Shown here one piece after another: positions 32,153 to 45,337 of a stretch of DNA of 64,000 bases. Position 1 is the stretch's first letter. Each line of letters starts with the position of its first letter. A program made the translations under genes and the position numbers. The stretch lies in NCBI GenBank assembly GCA_001643675.2, contig LSRY02000001.1, positions 2,642,501 to 2,706,500 on the forward strand. Direction: 5' to 3'. The stretch comes from Monocercomonoides exilis. Lineage: Eukaryota; Preaxostyla; Oxymonadida; Polymastigidae. The notes under the pieces were generated by a model. The model was not told the DNA's origin and ran no database searches. It saw only the letters and a program-made list of their open reading frames with translations.

Positions 32153-32462
32153 TCTTCTTTCTCTTCTTCTTTATCCTCTTCATTTGTTTTTTCTTCTTCA
32201 GCCAAACAAAAAAAAAAGATGAAACAAAAGAAACAGTCAAAAAAAGTGAATTCAAAAAAGAAGGCAAAGCAAACACAGCTTGTAATTGATGAATACAAAG
32301 AAGAAAGATCATTCTCTTCTTTTTTTTCTTCACAATTATTGTATCATTGCCTTCTTTTTCCCATTCAGATATTCAACTCATCATTCTTTCAATCTTCTCT
32401 GGAACTAATTTTCCGAATAGCATAATGATATCTTCTTTTTCAATAATCTTTTAATAAATTTA
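31860..32462 (+). repeat. Low-complexity purine then pyrimidine tracts, including a 41-base T run
   Basis: 31870-31925 is GAA/AAG-rich, as at 7130 in the paired copy. 32015-32110 is TTCCTC-rich. 32111-32151 is an unbroken run of 41 T. 32152-32290 continues Ser/Lys-rich. The order of tracts copies 7130-7620, so this is the duplicate of that low-complexity locus. Confidence 0.55.
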
Positions 32463-32503
32463 TTGGGAGTTTTATTTCAACTTTCAGAGAAGTTTTTTTC
32501 CAG

Positions 32504-32684
32504 TGGAAATTCCGAAAGTCAGTCGAAAACAGACTTGTCAAATGGAAGTGAAATGAAGCATGCGAAATCGATTGAAAAAGCACACCCAAAGGGAGCAAAT
32601 GTGAAGAAGAAGAGAAAAAAGTTGAAAGAAGTGGATTTTAAATACTTCATTTGGAGTTTGTATAAAAATAAGAGGTTTAAATAA
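32504..32684 (+). CDS. Terminal exon, duplicate of the 8.5-kb SNGSEMKHAKSIE exon
   Basis: After TTTTTTTCCAG (ending 32503) the frame reads G-N-S-E-S-Q-S-K-T-D-L-S-N-G-S-E-M-K-H-A, then K-S-I-E-K-A-H-P-K-G, a Lys-rich part and F-I-W-S-L-Y-K-N, stopping at 32684. It is shorter than the 8.5-kb copy (stop 19 codons earlier). The frame is intact although the neighbouring duplicate is broken. Function unknown. Confidence 0.45.
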
Positions 32685-32689
32685 GAATT

Positions 32690-34430
32690 TAACAACAAGT
32701 TTTCAATTGTGCAGTATTAAAGCTTCAAAATCTGTTTGATCGCGAACTAAATCATCAGATGCTTTATAATCTTAAAAAGTTCAATCGCATCTTCTGAAAT
32801 CATACAGCACGTCATTCTTCGATCAGCTTTACCACTGGATTCCCACATACAAACCCATAAGAACAAGCATGTTTTCTGAAGATGATGTGATGAACGAACT
32901 TTCGCAATCTTCATCCACGGCATTAGGTGATTTAAGTTTCATGATGGGTGGAGGGACAGCCAGAGATCTGGGGAGGAGAGGGATATTTTGATTAGCAGAA
33001 CTGAAGTTGTGAATTGAATGGAACAGCAGCACGTTTCACATTCAGTCCAATTGCAAATGAATACAAATCAGTATTCTCATGGAGCTAGAATGAAAATAAA
33101 AAGAAAGTGGAAAAAAAGAAAAAGAAAATTAGAATAAAGTTATCAGTTTTCAATTTTCTTTCTTTCTTTTCTTTTGTTTTGTTTTCTTTTGTTTTTGAAT
33201 TCAAAAATGAAGCATTCTCAAAATATTTCTTTATCAAAAATCCAGAAGATTATCGATTGTTTATTATATTGTGAATGGAGAAAATATAAAAATTACAATT
33301 TTCATCAGCAAATTTCAATGCATTTCCTCAGGCGATCATGGAATAATTAGACTGATTTTTGTGTGTGAGAAAATATAAGTTCTTAACAACTTGAAATGAT
33401 TATGATTCATTGAAACTTGCTATTAATTCTTTATTTCCTTCTTTTTCCATTTGAAAAAAAAAATCCATTTTTGAAGGATTATTAAACGCTTTTCCAATTT
33501 GATCAACTTGGATTCCTTTCTATCTCCAATTAACGTTCATAAAAAATTCCAGATATTCATATGCCACATTGAAATGCAATACTGTTTGTTGTTACTAATC
33601 CAAAACAACAAAATAAGTTCGGTTTATCAGCAAGGCATCAACTAATTTGTGTTCGGGAAAGCGGACTCTTCTCATCTGTTAAATGTTGTAATAACAGATT
33701 TCTGTGAAATGATTAATATCCTTATTAAATAATATTATCATGCTGTGAGTGAATCCAGAATATTCTAAATTCCACAAACGAAGAATAAGAAATATAATAC
33801 AAAAACGCTCAAAACCTTTGTTTTCTTGTTATCTCTTCATTCGCTTCATTTTCTTATTCAAATGATAGATTCATCACCTTTTTCACTTTTATCAACAACT
33901 CAAACATTCTTTTTCTGCCATTCTTTCAAATTTCGAAATTTTCTCTTTCATATTCGATATTTCACCTAAGAGATCAATTCATTGAAAAAATTGAAATTAT
34001 TCTTCTTTCTTTTCAATCGACTCTTCAGTATTCAACCAAAGAAAAGCAAATGATTTGGTCAAACCAATTATTGCATTTTAAACAGGAAATCCTTACCGAA
34101 TCCACATGCTCAATATCATGTTCGCTATTCGCATCCTCAGCAACCACAGAAAGAATAGTTTCTTTTTATCGTTCAAATGAATGACTTGAAGAAAAATATT
34201 TTCCGAAACACAATATTCATAAAATTTTTGATATACATCATATTTGATCAAAGCAAAAAATAAATGATAAAAAATAAGAATTTAAAACATCAAAATGAAT
34301 AGGTAATGAAAAGAAAATACCAAAAATAACACATTAAATTCGATTATCTTTGAAAAACATTGCTGATTTGTTGCAAAATTCATGGACCGAAAAATTGTAT
34401 GATTTCAAAAATAATGACCCATTTAATAAT
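32690..34430. other. AT-rich stretch; one minus-strand relic at 32829-33032
   Basis: The only item is the minus frame 32829-33032 (S-I-H-N-F-S-S-A-N-Q-N-I-P, then S-S-F-I-T-S-S-S-E-N-M-L-V-L), similar to the plus frame at 5158-5385. The rest, 33040-34430, shows no gene, RNA or repeat. Confidence 0.35.
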
Positions 34431-34439
34431 CCAAAACAC

Positions 34440-36180
34440 TGTCAATCGGTTTGTTGAACATTTTACTTTGAATCCTTTTCAATGAAGGACTTACAACACA
34501 CTGAATTGACCACACACAGTATCTGCATTCTTATGCAAGAAATCTGAGAAATCCGCGAATACATTCAATTTCCATTGGAAAAAGCTTAAAATCAAGGGAT
34601 TTCACAGAGAAATTATACAATCGCAAAATCCATGTGTGTTTTTTCAATGTTGATGCTGCATAAACTCTTGATTCGTTAATGTAATTGTCCATATTGGTTT
34701 TGTCGTAATTCTGCAATGCAGAACCCAATAGTGTTGGACAATCATTTGTTTTGTCAAGATACAAATTCCACTTTTTTAACATTTCAGACATATCTTCATA
34801 TCTCTGAGAACCGTGACATTTTTCTCCCTCATCTTCATCTTTATCTGCAATATCACATTCATCAACATCACACTCATTATCATCTTCCATTTGTTTTTTA
34901 TTCTTCTTTTTGATGTTTCTCAATTTCATTCCATCCATTTCCCTTCTTTTTGCATCTTTCATATCTGTTTTCATTGTACCGAAATATTTCTTCCTGATTA
35001 TTTGTTGCCCAAAGTATTCTTCTTTGTTTGAATCGGAAAATGAATCATCTTCATTTTCAGGAACCTCACTTCCAAGCAGCAGATCTTTTTGAAGACGCTG
35101 TTCTTCTCTCTTTTTCTTTTTTGCAAATTCCGCTTCCAGATTTTTCAAACGAACGAAGTGATCCTCCAACAATTTCCTCTTTCGCTCTTGTTCATCTGCT
35201 TTAATTTGTCTGCAATAAAACACATCTGTTTGCGAAGTCTTCAAAATTTTCGCTCCGTTGTTCGAAACGTCAACATCGCACTCATTTTGTATCACATGAC
35301 AAACATCAAAGCACTCCTCAACATGTTGGACATCTCAAATGTGCTCCTCCTCGTTGTGCCCATTAAGGACAAACTCCTCCTCAACTGGCACATCTGGGGC
35401 ACTCTCCTCCAAATGTTGTAATCCATCAAAATGCTCCTCCATATATTTCCTATTTTCACCAAGTGCATCTGCTTCAACATCTTCTTTAGCTGCAGCAAGG
35501 AGAGAAATGTTAATTTTTGTGCTCTTCTCTGACAGGATAGTCTTCGAAGTTTCATAATCGCGTGTTGAAGCATCATGAAGATTACTGATTTCATTTTTGT
35601 TTTGGTGACAAAGTGAAGTATGGACTGAGGTTTATAAAGAATCCAACGCCATGGTATTTTCGTTTTCTATTTCTTCATTTTGAATGAAATCACTTTCTTC
35701 ACAATCGGATTTATCTATTTTTCGCTTTTTGCAAGAGTTGATTGCGTCCAGCTTTTGAGAAATCCCAATGTATGGATTTTCAAAGTCGCAATAGTCATAG
35801 TCTTCATTGCTATCTTCTCCTGACTCTGTGTGTTCTGTTATAAAGCTGCGGGAAATTTTCCACAAGGATTGATGCATTCTTCAGACATGTCATTGACACG
35901 AACTTTGTCCGTGTTGAAATGATCCACATCTTTGGAAATATTTTCCTTTTCGGCAATGGCAGAGAGCGATCTTGATTTTTCACTTAATTTTCTGGATAAA
36001 CTGCTGCATTTTCTTCTGTTGATAACCAAGCTTTCAATGATTGAGCTTTCTTCTGAGAAATCTTCTTCATCCTTGTTTTCTTCTTCAAGCTTTTCACAAA
36101 GCCAAGCTTCTCGAACGATTTTCGAACTATTTCTCTTTCTTGCTTTTGGAACAAGTTCATCTTCTTCATCACTTTGATTA
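34440..36180 (-). pseudogene. Tyrosine recombinase element, copy 5: N-terminal half only
   Basis: The minus frame 35295-34531 holds a long charged region (Lys/Glu/Asp-rich) and then a core-binding domain. It reads A-S-T-L-K-K-H-T-W-I-L-R-L-Y-N-F and L-F-P-M-E-I-E-C-I-R-G-F-L-R-F-L, like copy 3's A-T-I-R-K-H-A-W-V-Q-R-L-L and K-G-F-I-L-F-C-G-K-E-C. A TAA replaces Lys of G-K-E-C. The same frame then continues E-C-R-Y-C-V-W-S-I-Q, S-P-S-L-K-R-I-Q-S-K-M and ends at a second TAA near 34436. The catalytic domain is missing. Upstream (35300-36180, minus) frames are acidic with E-E-H-F-D / E-E-E-H motifs and interrupted by shifts. It is divergent to copy 1 (37.1 kb), with about 0.9 kb between them. 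It is an inactive fragment. Confidence 0.65.
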
Positions 36181-37085
36181 ATTATGATTTCATGTGACTA
36201 GGGTGGGTTAGATACAAAGGCGACGTCTGCGTGTGAACAGGTCGGCAATAGGGCTTATGTGGGCAAAAATGAATATTCTCGAAAGATGCAAAAAATTTCA
36301 AGAAATTACAAAAAATTCCAAAATTTCAAAAAAATATGTGTTTGTCAAGAAAATCTGTTAAGACGATCAAAAATCGCATTTCTAGGTTGCCCAACATCGG
36401 ATTGCTCCATTTGCTGATATTTGTTCATCAAAAGAGTGTTCAAATGAAAAGTAAATTTTTTTTGATTTTTCATATTTTTTTTGATTTATCACAAAAAGGT
36501 CTTCATTGAGAAATAACAGAAAACTTTTTTGAATTTGGAAATTTTTGATCAATAAAATTAACCGCAATAAAATTTGAAATCAAAACTTTCAAGGGAAACA
36601 CACACAGGAACATTTAGCAACTTTTGGTTTTCAATTGAAACATCGTATGCTTTATTAATTAATATGTTATCCGATTTTCATTGTTTTTTATCCAATTGTT
36701 ATTCTGATTCAGCTCCTATAAACTCCTAACTTTGTATGTTTTCTTTTGATTGAATGAACATATTCATAAAACCAATCTTTAATTGGAGTATTTATATGCT
36801 TTATATTTCATCTGTTATTAATTCATAACAATAGAATTATTCTATTGATTTGCTTTCACGAAATATGATTCGAAATTTCACAAAGAGCCAAGATCGCCTG
36901 TGTGGTCTTTGATTATTTTTATTTGTCTTATATTTATAATAATATTTGATTTTTCTTTAAGTGGAAGAGCTATGAATTACAAAAGTTTGTTTTTTTTCAT
37001 TCATTTCATTAATTTCACAAATCTGATATTCATTTATTTAAAAAGATAAATTCAATAAAAGCTTCGAACGGAAAAAGAAAGAAGA
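36181..37085. other. AT-rich spacer between divergent recombinase copies
   Basis: No gene seen. If regulatory sequence or element ends of copies 5 and 1 exist they should be here. CTAGGGTGGGTTAG at 36198 vaguely resembles telomere repeats but is too short to call. Confidence 0.4.
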
Positions 37086-37089
37086 ATCG

Positions 37090-40000
37090 TTGAAAATCAG
37101 CAAGCACGCAGTCCTTTCCCCTTCGCAGCCCGGCTTTTTCTCTCCTCCTTCTTCGTATCTCGTCACTCCGCCTTCTTCTCCTGCTCAAATTATGCCTCCG
37201 CTTTCTCCTCTCCGCTTTTCCGAAACTTCCCAATCCAATATTTATGACAATGTGACTTCAACTCCTCGATTATCAACATCAATGTATCCTTCTCGATCAA
37301 ACACTCCTTCCCCTTCACCATCTTCTTCGAAAAATTGAGAAAAAGAGAAAAATGGAGATGATGTTCCATCTTTGACAGAGTGGTTATTTCGTTTAACGAA
37401 AGAACCAAATTGTCCAAAAATCGACTATTATTCGTCAATCTTCAAATCACTCCCTCCTCAACCTTTGCTCGATTCAATTTGTGAGTTTCATCACGTTTCC
37501 ATCTATCCCCGCCCTCTTTATATTTCAAAAAGTGAGGATTTGGATCAACTTTGGAAAATCTCTAAAAGCAGGAAGAATTGGAGGAGCAAAATGTTTGTTC
37601 AAACGTGGAGGAGCATTATGACTTTGACAAATATTTAAAATCAAAAAACGAACATCAAAAATGCACGGGAGGAGCAAATGACGTAAGACATTTTGAGGAG
37701 GAGCACTTTATTCATGATAGTTTAGCAATTCAACTAAAATCTGCAAGTTTAAGTTTAACTGATTTCAACGAAAGAATGAAGGATTTTGGAAAAACAAAAA
37801 CAACAGAAACATTTTATGAAATTGAAATGGAGGAGGGATTATCTGGAGGAACTTCTAATGATAGAGTGGTTGGAGCAACTAACAATTCATCAATCAAAAA
37901 GAAAAGAGGAAGGCCAAGAAAAAGAGATGATACAAACAAAAAATGCAACACAACATCAGCTAACAAATAAATGAATCATGCATTTACTAATTTGAATGAT
38001 GAACATGAAAAGGAGAGGCAGATTGAAGGTGTTGATTTTATTACAAACGAAGCAGAATGCATGTCCCATCAAGAAGAAACCTTGTTCAGTTCATTTTTTT
38101 ATCATAAAAACCTGACCCACGAAAAGCGCACAAAAAGAAAGAAAAGAAAAGCCAGAACAGGCTCAAAAAGCTCGACAGAAAATGAGGAGGAGAATATGTT
38201 TGAAAGTTCAAATGAATTTTCTTCCACTGGATCTCTTCGGATTCTCCCGAAAAGGGTTAGCAAAAAAGCTTGCTTGGAAAAAATTGTAAGCATTTCGTTG
38301 GAAGAAAGAAGAAAGATTGTGAAGATGAATGATGGTGAGAGAAATGATGATAATTTTTCTTTTCAACATTCCTGTAATGAAAATGTTCATTGTGCTTGTT
38401 TGCCGAATTCGCTCGAATTAAATGATGGATCTACATCAAGAGCATTTTAAATAATATCAAGAAGGAGTAATGAAAAGAAAGAGAAAAAGAAATTGAGTGA
38501 TCGGAATGATTTTGTTCAGCATTCAAAAGTTGGTCGTCCGAAAATGAAGAGGAAGTCAGTGTTAATGACAGAGGAAAATAAGCAACTCATTCATCAGAAT
38601 TTTGAAGCTATAAAAGCCGAGAACAGAACATTTAAAGAATCAATATTATTCGATGATAAACCAAAGGAACCATTAACGAATATGGATATTTATGGAGTTT
38701 CAGGAGATGTGCTGAGGCCTTTGAATTTGCACACGCCAGCTTGTGAAAATCCTGTGGACAATTCCTCAAGAAGTGGATACCAAACTCCTTCAAAATTTTC
38801 TATTGCACTACGTTCATTTAACAGAGAGACGTTTGAGCCTTATCTGCAAAAAGGCCTGCCAATTAGTAAGGACAAGAAAAAAACACATGCTTGGGTCTAT
38901 GCAATGTTTGTTTCATTCTGCAGAAAATTAAATCATGAGCCTTGGCCGCTCAACATGGATGCTGTATACGGATTTTAAAAACTGTTAGGAGCTGCCGTTG
39001 GATATTCAATTAAAAGTTTGAGAGATTCGATTCTTCCCTCATTGTATTTTATTTCATGGTATAGAACCGAAGAAATTGTCACACAAGAAGAAAGAAAGAT
39101 GGCACTATTGGCAATTGCAGAAATTCGATTTCAAAGAGATCAAATGTTTGATAATGACGAATTGGAGGAGTTTCAATGTGTCACAAAACATGAAGAACCG
39201 CTTATTGTTCGGGACTTGGATAGAATCCTTTCTTGCATTCCAGATTGGAATGTGGAAAAGCCGAGAGAGGCTTCTCTGTTTTTTTTTTTTTTTTACTTTC
39301 GCAACGGGAGCAAGGAGTCTGACGTGCTCCAGAATTCGTCTGTGAGATATCGTGAGAGTGTTTTCCAAAGATGGTTCATCATTTGTCAAGGTCACTATCA
39401 AATTGGCATGCGGAAAGGGCATTAGAAATGATGATCACTGTGTCACGGTTGAAGGTGACATCAAAGAAAAGAACAATCTGAACGTGATATGGTTGTTGAA
39501 GGAGTATTTGGTAATCCAATATGGATTATCTTTAACAATATTTGACACTTGGGATTAAGGTGAACTAGGATCTCATTTCCTTTGGGGAATGAGGAAAGGT
39601 GCAATGAGGGCTCGTTCACAAAAGCGAGCGAAACAAGCGGGCTACCCTGAGCAGATGTTTGGATTTCATTCTTTTCGTTCCGGGTTCATCTGTTCAGCAC
39701 TATTGAAAATCGAAAACAACCCAGAGTTGAAAGAAAATATTCTGGAGACTACAGCGTGCATTGCTAACTGGAAACTTGGCTCGCCTGTGGAAATGCAATA
39801 CGTTGACAGAACGACTCGAGGAACTATCGTGGCAAACAGATTGAACTTCCCAAGAGAAGTTCTTGAGGAGGATGTTGTGTTCAGCGCTGATCTGTCAGAC
39901 CCTTCAGTGTTTCATGATATTGTCATTAGTGAAAGAGAGTGGAAAAGGGACTCAATAATAGATGCATTCAACTTTTTTGTTCGGAAGGTTGTCAAATGTG

Positions 40001-40596
40001 CATGCAGAAAGTTTCACTATCCATACGTTCACTGCATCAAATTGTGTCGAATGACTGCTGTGAGGTATCTGAAACTGTTCAACAAAGAAGCAAGGATGTC
40101 AGAAAAGTGGGTGCAGAAATCGAAGGAGTTGGTGTTGGTACAACTGAAGCGGAAAGGAAGTGATATCGTTTCAATCGGTACTGAATGTTTGTCAACGATA
40201 AAGGAATATCTCGATGGTACTGTCAAGTTGGAAGTGACTGGCAAAGAAATCAGAAAAAAGATCAGAGAAAGAAGAGAATGGAATTGCATCACAAATAATC
40301 CATCTCGAATGAGATGGTCTGCGAAAGAAACAGAGACTCTGGAATCAATGGTGCTGAATGATTGCGATTTTGAAAAGATCAGCAAAGTTCTTCCACACAG
40401 ATCTGCAAATGCATGTAGCGACAGAATTAGAAACATAATAAAGAAGCAGAAAAGGCTCAATTTGTTACGAGAAAGTGGAGCGAATCAAATTCAAAGTGCC
40501 GAGGATGATGCTGAAGAAGAAGGAGATTATTTTTTTGAAGCATTTTCAGATGAAAGTGATGGAGATCACGTTAAACAAAACGGTGATGAATACTAA
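37090..40596 (+). pseudogene. Tyrosine recombinase-SANT element, copy 1, several breaks
   Basis: Order on the plus strand: Ser/Pro-rich N-terminus with L-S-P-S-Q-P-G-F-F-S-P-P (37108), shared with copy 2; an AT-hook, K-K-K-R-G-R-P-R-K-R (about 37897); a second hook-like G-R-P-K-M-K-R-K (38530); the core-binding domain (K-K-T-H-A-W-V-Y-A-M-F); the catalytic part; and a Myb/SANT domain at about 40309-40450 (M-R-W-S-A-K-E-T-E-T-L, then S-A-N-A-C-S-D-R-I-R-N). The catalytic residues are visible: Arg in A-T-G-A-R-S-L-T-C, H-S-F-R-S-G-F, A-N-W and M-Q-Y-V-D-R. Breaks include a stop after S-S-S-K-N (37336), TAA at 38976-38978 where copy 2 has Ile (G-F-I-K-L-L), a frameshift at the 16-base T run 39279-39294, a TGA after R-I-R-L (39346), and TAA at 39556-39558. 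It cannot make a full protein. The last 335 codons are clean. Confidence 0.85.
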
Positions 40597-41883
40597 ATGT
40601 TTCAGTTATTTTCGTTAGAATTCAATATGTCTGATACATTGAACATTCCTGTTGAAGGTTATCAAATGTTATTTTTTCAAGAATAACATCTGTCATTTAC
40701 GAAAGAGTCGAAAAAGTCTGTCAAGTATTTTTGCTTTTGCATTCGACTATTAACAACTGTCATATAATCTCTCATGTTTTCATATTTTCATTGAATTATT
40801 GGGTTTGATATATTCATTATCTTTTAATTTAATAGTTTATTGAAGTTCCATTCAGGTTTTTTGTTATGTTCATTTGAAACAGGTTGAATTTGTTTTCAAT
40901 TCAAACATTTAAAATTTTCATATATATTTCTCACTTTTTCACATTCCAAAAGTGAACTGAAACGAAATGGAGTGTTTAATATCCATAAAATGGAAAATCT
41001 CTAACGAAAATGAAACTTTAGGTTTGTGTTATGGAGTGTGGTGGAATTAGCGTTTGTCATAACCCTGACATTTTAATTTTTTGATCATTTTACGAATTTA
41101 CACATTTTTGCCCTTTGCTGCTTTTTTTGATCATTGTTTTTCCTTTTTTTATGTGGGAAACATCATATCGAATACTTTCAAAAAAACAATTTTTTTGATC
41201 ACAAACATAATACGTTTTGATTTTTAAAGAAAAAATGTTGTTCTGATATCAAAAGAACGGAAAAATTTCAGGTTTGAAAAGTTTCATAAATATTTTTGAC
41301 AAATAACGACAATATAAGAACTTATATATTTTTTTCGAATAAAACAATCATATATCAGTTATTTCTCATTACATTATTTTTTGATTTTTTCACCTTAAAT
41401 GCAATCGTTGGACAACATCAACTTCATTTCTTTAAATAACTTTAATTATTTTAACTTTGTTTTTGCAAGTTATTTTTATTTTTCTATTTTCATTTCATAA
41501 TCGAAACTTCGTTTTTTCTCCTTATTTTTGCGCGAAACAAGCAATATTAGCTTGCAAATTTTTTATTCTTCAAAAACAAAAACAGTCAAAAACAAATAAA
41601 AATCTTCATGATGATCTTTTTTATAAATAAAAAAACATTCTTTCAATTAATAGTTCGGACTGGTTTAAAATCTTGTTCTTATTTGAAAACGAGTTTTTAA
41701 ATCTGATATTCGATAGCCATCTTCAAATTGTTATTTGCAATAAAAAGTTTTGTTGAAAAAAAGAACAAATAGTTTGAGTTATATTTTTATTTCATTCCAT
41801 TTTTATATCAATTCTATTTTTTTCTTTATTCGTTTTCTTTTGCGTTTTTGGAATGAATCATCATAGTTTTAATATTATTCTTA
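40597..41883. other. Spacer between recombinase copies 1 and 2
   Basis: AT-rich, no frame, no clear inverted or direct repeat. Element ends, if conserved, are not obvious. Confidence 0.4.
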
Positions 41884-44800
41884 ATGAATCACTTCTTATA
41901 TAAATTTGTATTTTCAGGAAATAATCAAAGAATGCATCAAAGGACCAAAGAAAATGAAGTATCTGAACATGCAGATATTTCTCCGATTCTATCTCCCTCA
42001 CAACCTGGCTTTTTTTCTCCTCCTCCTTCCACTCCTCCGATTTCTCCAACAATCTCTGTCTTATCTCCATCAACTTCAAAGTCAATTCCACTTCCTTCTT
42101 CTCCTATAAGAATTGGTTCAATTCAACAATTCTGCAAAAATATCGTTTCTGCACCAATGCTCAGAATTGAAAAAAACATCAACGAAAAAGAATTACAAGA
42201 ATTGGAAAATGATTCTTCACAGTTGGATGATGATTCAAACAAAACAGATTCTATTACAACTTGGCTATCGAATTTTTTTGATAATGAAGAAGTCCCAGTT
42301 GTTGATTTCTATACAACAAAGTTAATGACCTCACCTCCTCAGCCAACGTTGAGTCATTTGAGACCGTTCAAACATCAATCTCCCTCCCCTCGACCACTTT
42401 TCGATTCAAAAAAGGAGAATCTGAACGAAAAGTGTATTCAATTCATGGTATCGACAAATTTTGTATCCACAAAAGCGAAAAAAGCAAGTGGAAAGCGAAA
42501 GTCAAAGTTAAACAACAAACAGTACAGCTCTCAACAGAATTGTTCTTGTTTGGAAAATGAGCGAAAAAACATTACAAGTGCAAAAGAGGAAGAAGAGGAA
42601 ACAAGTTTGAGCAAAAGAACAAAGAAATACACGATTCACTCACAGAAATTGCATCAGCTAATTATTCTTCAACTCTTCACTACACATCCGCATCAGTGTC
42701 ATCTTCAGAAGCAAAATTAATTGAACAGTCAAAATCAACTGAATCTGCTTCTTTCATCACAGAATTCAATAGAGGATCCATTCGACTTGGAAGCAATTCC
42801 GATTGATGAAATACTCGCTGAAGTGTTAAATGAATCATCATCCGATGATTGCAAAAAAATGGAAAATGAGAAAAAAGAAGAGAAAGATGAAAATGAGAAA
42901 ACAGAAAATGAATCTGTGAAATTCAAAAGTGTGAAATCAAAAAAATTGAGGAGAAGAAAAAGAGTGACAAAAAAATCAACTAAAAAAATAAACGCTGAAA
43001 TTGAAAGTGCTTTAACTTCAACCAGGCCGCAAAGAAAAGCAAAAGAAGAGTGTATAAACAAGATGTCAATCATTACAAAGTCGTTCACAATTCAAAAAGA
43101 AAATGAGAAAAACGATGAAGATTATGTTCCACAGTCCGAGAGTGATATAAGTGATTTATCTGTAAAAATAACTGATTCAAATTCAACATCATCTTCTTCT
43201 ATTCTTTGATCTATCATCGATTCATCATTAGAAGATTTTGATGAGACAATCACTGACTGCAATTTCATCTCATCATCATCAGATGTCGTGAAAAGAAAAA
43301 AGAAAATCACTCCTCATTATTCATCATCAATGAAATCAAAACCTATACTTCGCAAAAAATCAGTGCTGTGTTCAGAAGACAATATTTCTTTATTGAAAGA
43401 AAAATGAATGAAATTGAAAGCAAATCAAAAAGTCTTAATGACACTGCAACTGATATTATTGAAATAGCAGCAGCCTTGGAGCTGCAAGATATGGATGTAC
43501 CATTTAATCAAACTGAGCTGAAAAAACTTTCTTTGCAACCATCTTTAACCTCCACTCCTGCTTTGTCAACCACACGATTTGAATTGGATTCTCCAACAAA
43601 ATTCTCAGAAATTCTTCGAAATTATTCCATAGATGAATTAAATCCATTTTTCGATGATGGGTTACCGTTCAGCAAGGACACTGTCAAAAATCACTGTTGG
43701 GCTTTCAAAATGAACATGGATTACTGCCAAACTCGAAAAATTGAACCTTGGCCCGTTCAACCAAAACCAATCTTCGGTTTCATTAAACTTTTGGGGATTG
43801 GGGCTGGATACAACTATAAATCTGTTCAATGCAGTATTATCAATAGTATATTTCAAATATCGGAATTACGAACAGGTGTTCCAATAGATGAAAAAGTTCG
43901 AAAGAGCATGAATCGCGCAATGTGTGAAGTACAGAAATTTGTGGAGTTGAAAAAAGAAAGAAAAAGAAGATCTAAACAATATGAAAAAGACGAAGAAATG
44001 AAGTGGCAAAAGCAGCCACTGATTGTGACAGATTTGGAGTGGATTTAGAATTGCTATCCTGATTTGGTTGTAGAAAAACCGTTGGAGGTGTCTTTGTTTT
44101 TATTTGCGCTTTCTGCAGGAGCTAGAGCGCACACATGTTCTCACATAAGACTCCAGGACATTGTTAGAGTTTTCTCCAAAGAAAATTCCACATTCGTTAA
44201 AGTAACAATAAATTTGGAGTGTGGAAAGGGGGTGAGAGGTGACGATCATTGTGTAACTGTTGAAGGAGATATTGCAAATAAATCTACATTAAATGTGGTT
44301 TGGTGGTTGGAGCAATCTTTAGTTGAAGAATATGGATTATCTCTCACAGAATTCAATGAATGGGATCTTGATCAATTGGGACGACAATATTTGTGGGGAA
44401 TTCGCAAGGGCGTGATGAGAGTTAGATTGCAGAAAAGAGCAAAGCAAGCTGGATATCCAGACAACATTTTTGGATACCATTCGTTCAGATCTGGTTTTAT
44501 TTGCTCTGCACTAATCAAAGGAAGAAGTGACCCATCAAAAAGAGATTCAATTATTGAGGCAACTGCCCTTGTTGGAAATTGGCAAGCTGGGTCAGCTGCA
44601 CAATGGAATTATGTTAAAGAAACAGAGAAGTCAATTGTTATTGCAAATCGTTTGCTTATGTCTGAAGGAATTGTGAATCAGACGAATTTTTCGACAAATC
44701 TTTAACTGGACCGAGTGTTTATCACAACATCACACTTAATGAACCATCTTGGAAAATTGATTCAATCATTTTAACATTTGATTTTCATGTTCTCGAAATT

Positions 44801-45337
44801 ATTAAAGCCACTTGCAGTGTTCTTCACTATCCATATTCATGTGTGATCCGTTTGAACAAAATGGCAGCTGCAAATTATTTGAGCAACAAAAAAATTCATA
44901 ACACATCGAATGTTTCAATATTGAAATTGTCAAGAGATGAAGTGCTTAAACAATTTTCAATAACCAAAAATGTCACTGATGCTGTTTTATCTTACGTTTC
45001 GAGCATTGAACAATATTTAACTGGACAAAAAATGTTAAATTTCACAAAGCCAAAAGTCAAAAATTTTCTTCGAGAAAATCGTCCAATAAACAATGCAGTC
45101 GGAACAAAATCAAGGAAAAAGTGGACTCCGGAGGAGGATAAAATACTGTTGCAACTAATCACAAATGGATCTTCTTTCAAGGAAGCTAGTCAAGCTCTTG
45201 AAGGGAGATCAGACAACTGCTGCAGAGATAGAATCAGAAACATTCTTAAAAAACAGAAAAATCCCAAGAAGAAAAGGGCTCTCACAAAATATGAAAAATT
45301 CAAAGCTTCTCATCGTGATCAAAAAGAAACAAATTAA
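41884..45337 (+). pseudogene. Tyrosine recombinase-SANT element, copy 2, several breaks
   Basis: Closest relative of copy 1 and in the same order. Ser/Pro-rich N-terminus with L-S-P-S-Q-P-G-F-F-S-P-P (about 41989); basic and acidic linkers (L-R-R-R-K-R-V-T-K-K-S-T-K-K); core-binding domain (V-K-N-H-C-W-A-F-K-M); catalytic domain with Arg in S-A-G-A-R-A-H-T-C, Lys in E-C-G-K-G-V, H-S-F-R-S-G-F, G-N-W and W-N-Y-V-K; and a SANT domain at about 45115-45260 (K-K-W-T-P-E-E-D-K-I-L, then D-N-C-C-R-D-R-I-R-N). Breaks: TAA 42718-42720, TGA 43207-43209, a shift near 43400, TAG 44046-44048 and a shift near 44680. A TTTTCAG at about 41912-41918 before the SP-rich part could be an intron acceptor. The element is dead, but the catalytic motif frame 44064-44705 is clean. 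Confidence 0.85.
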
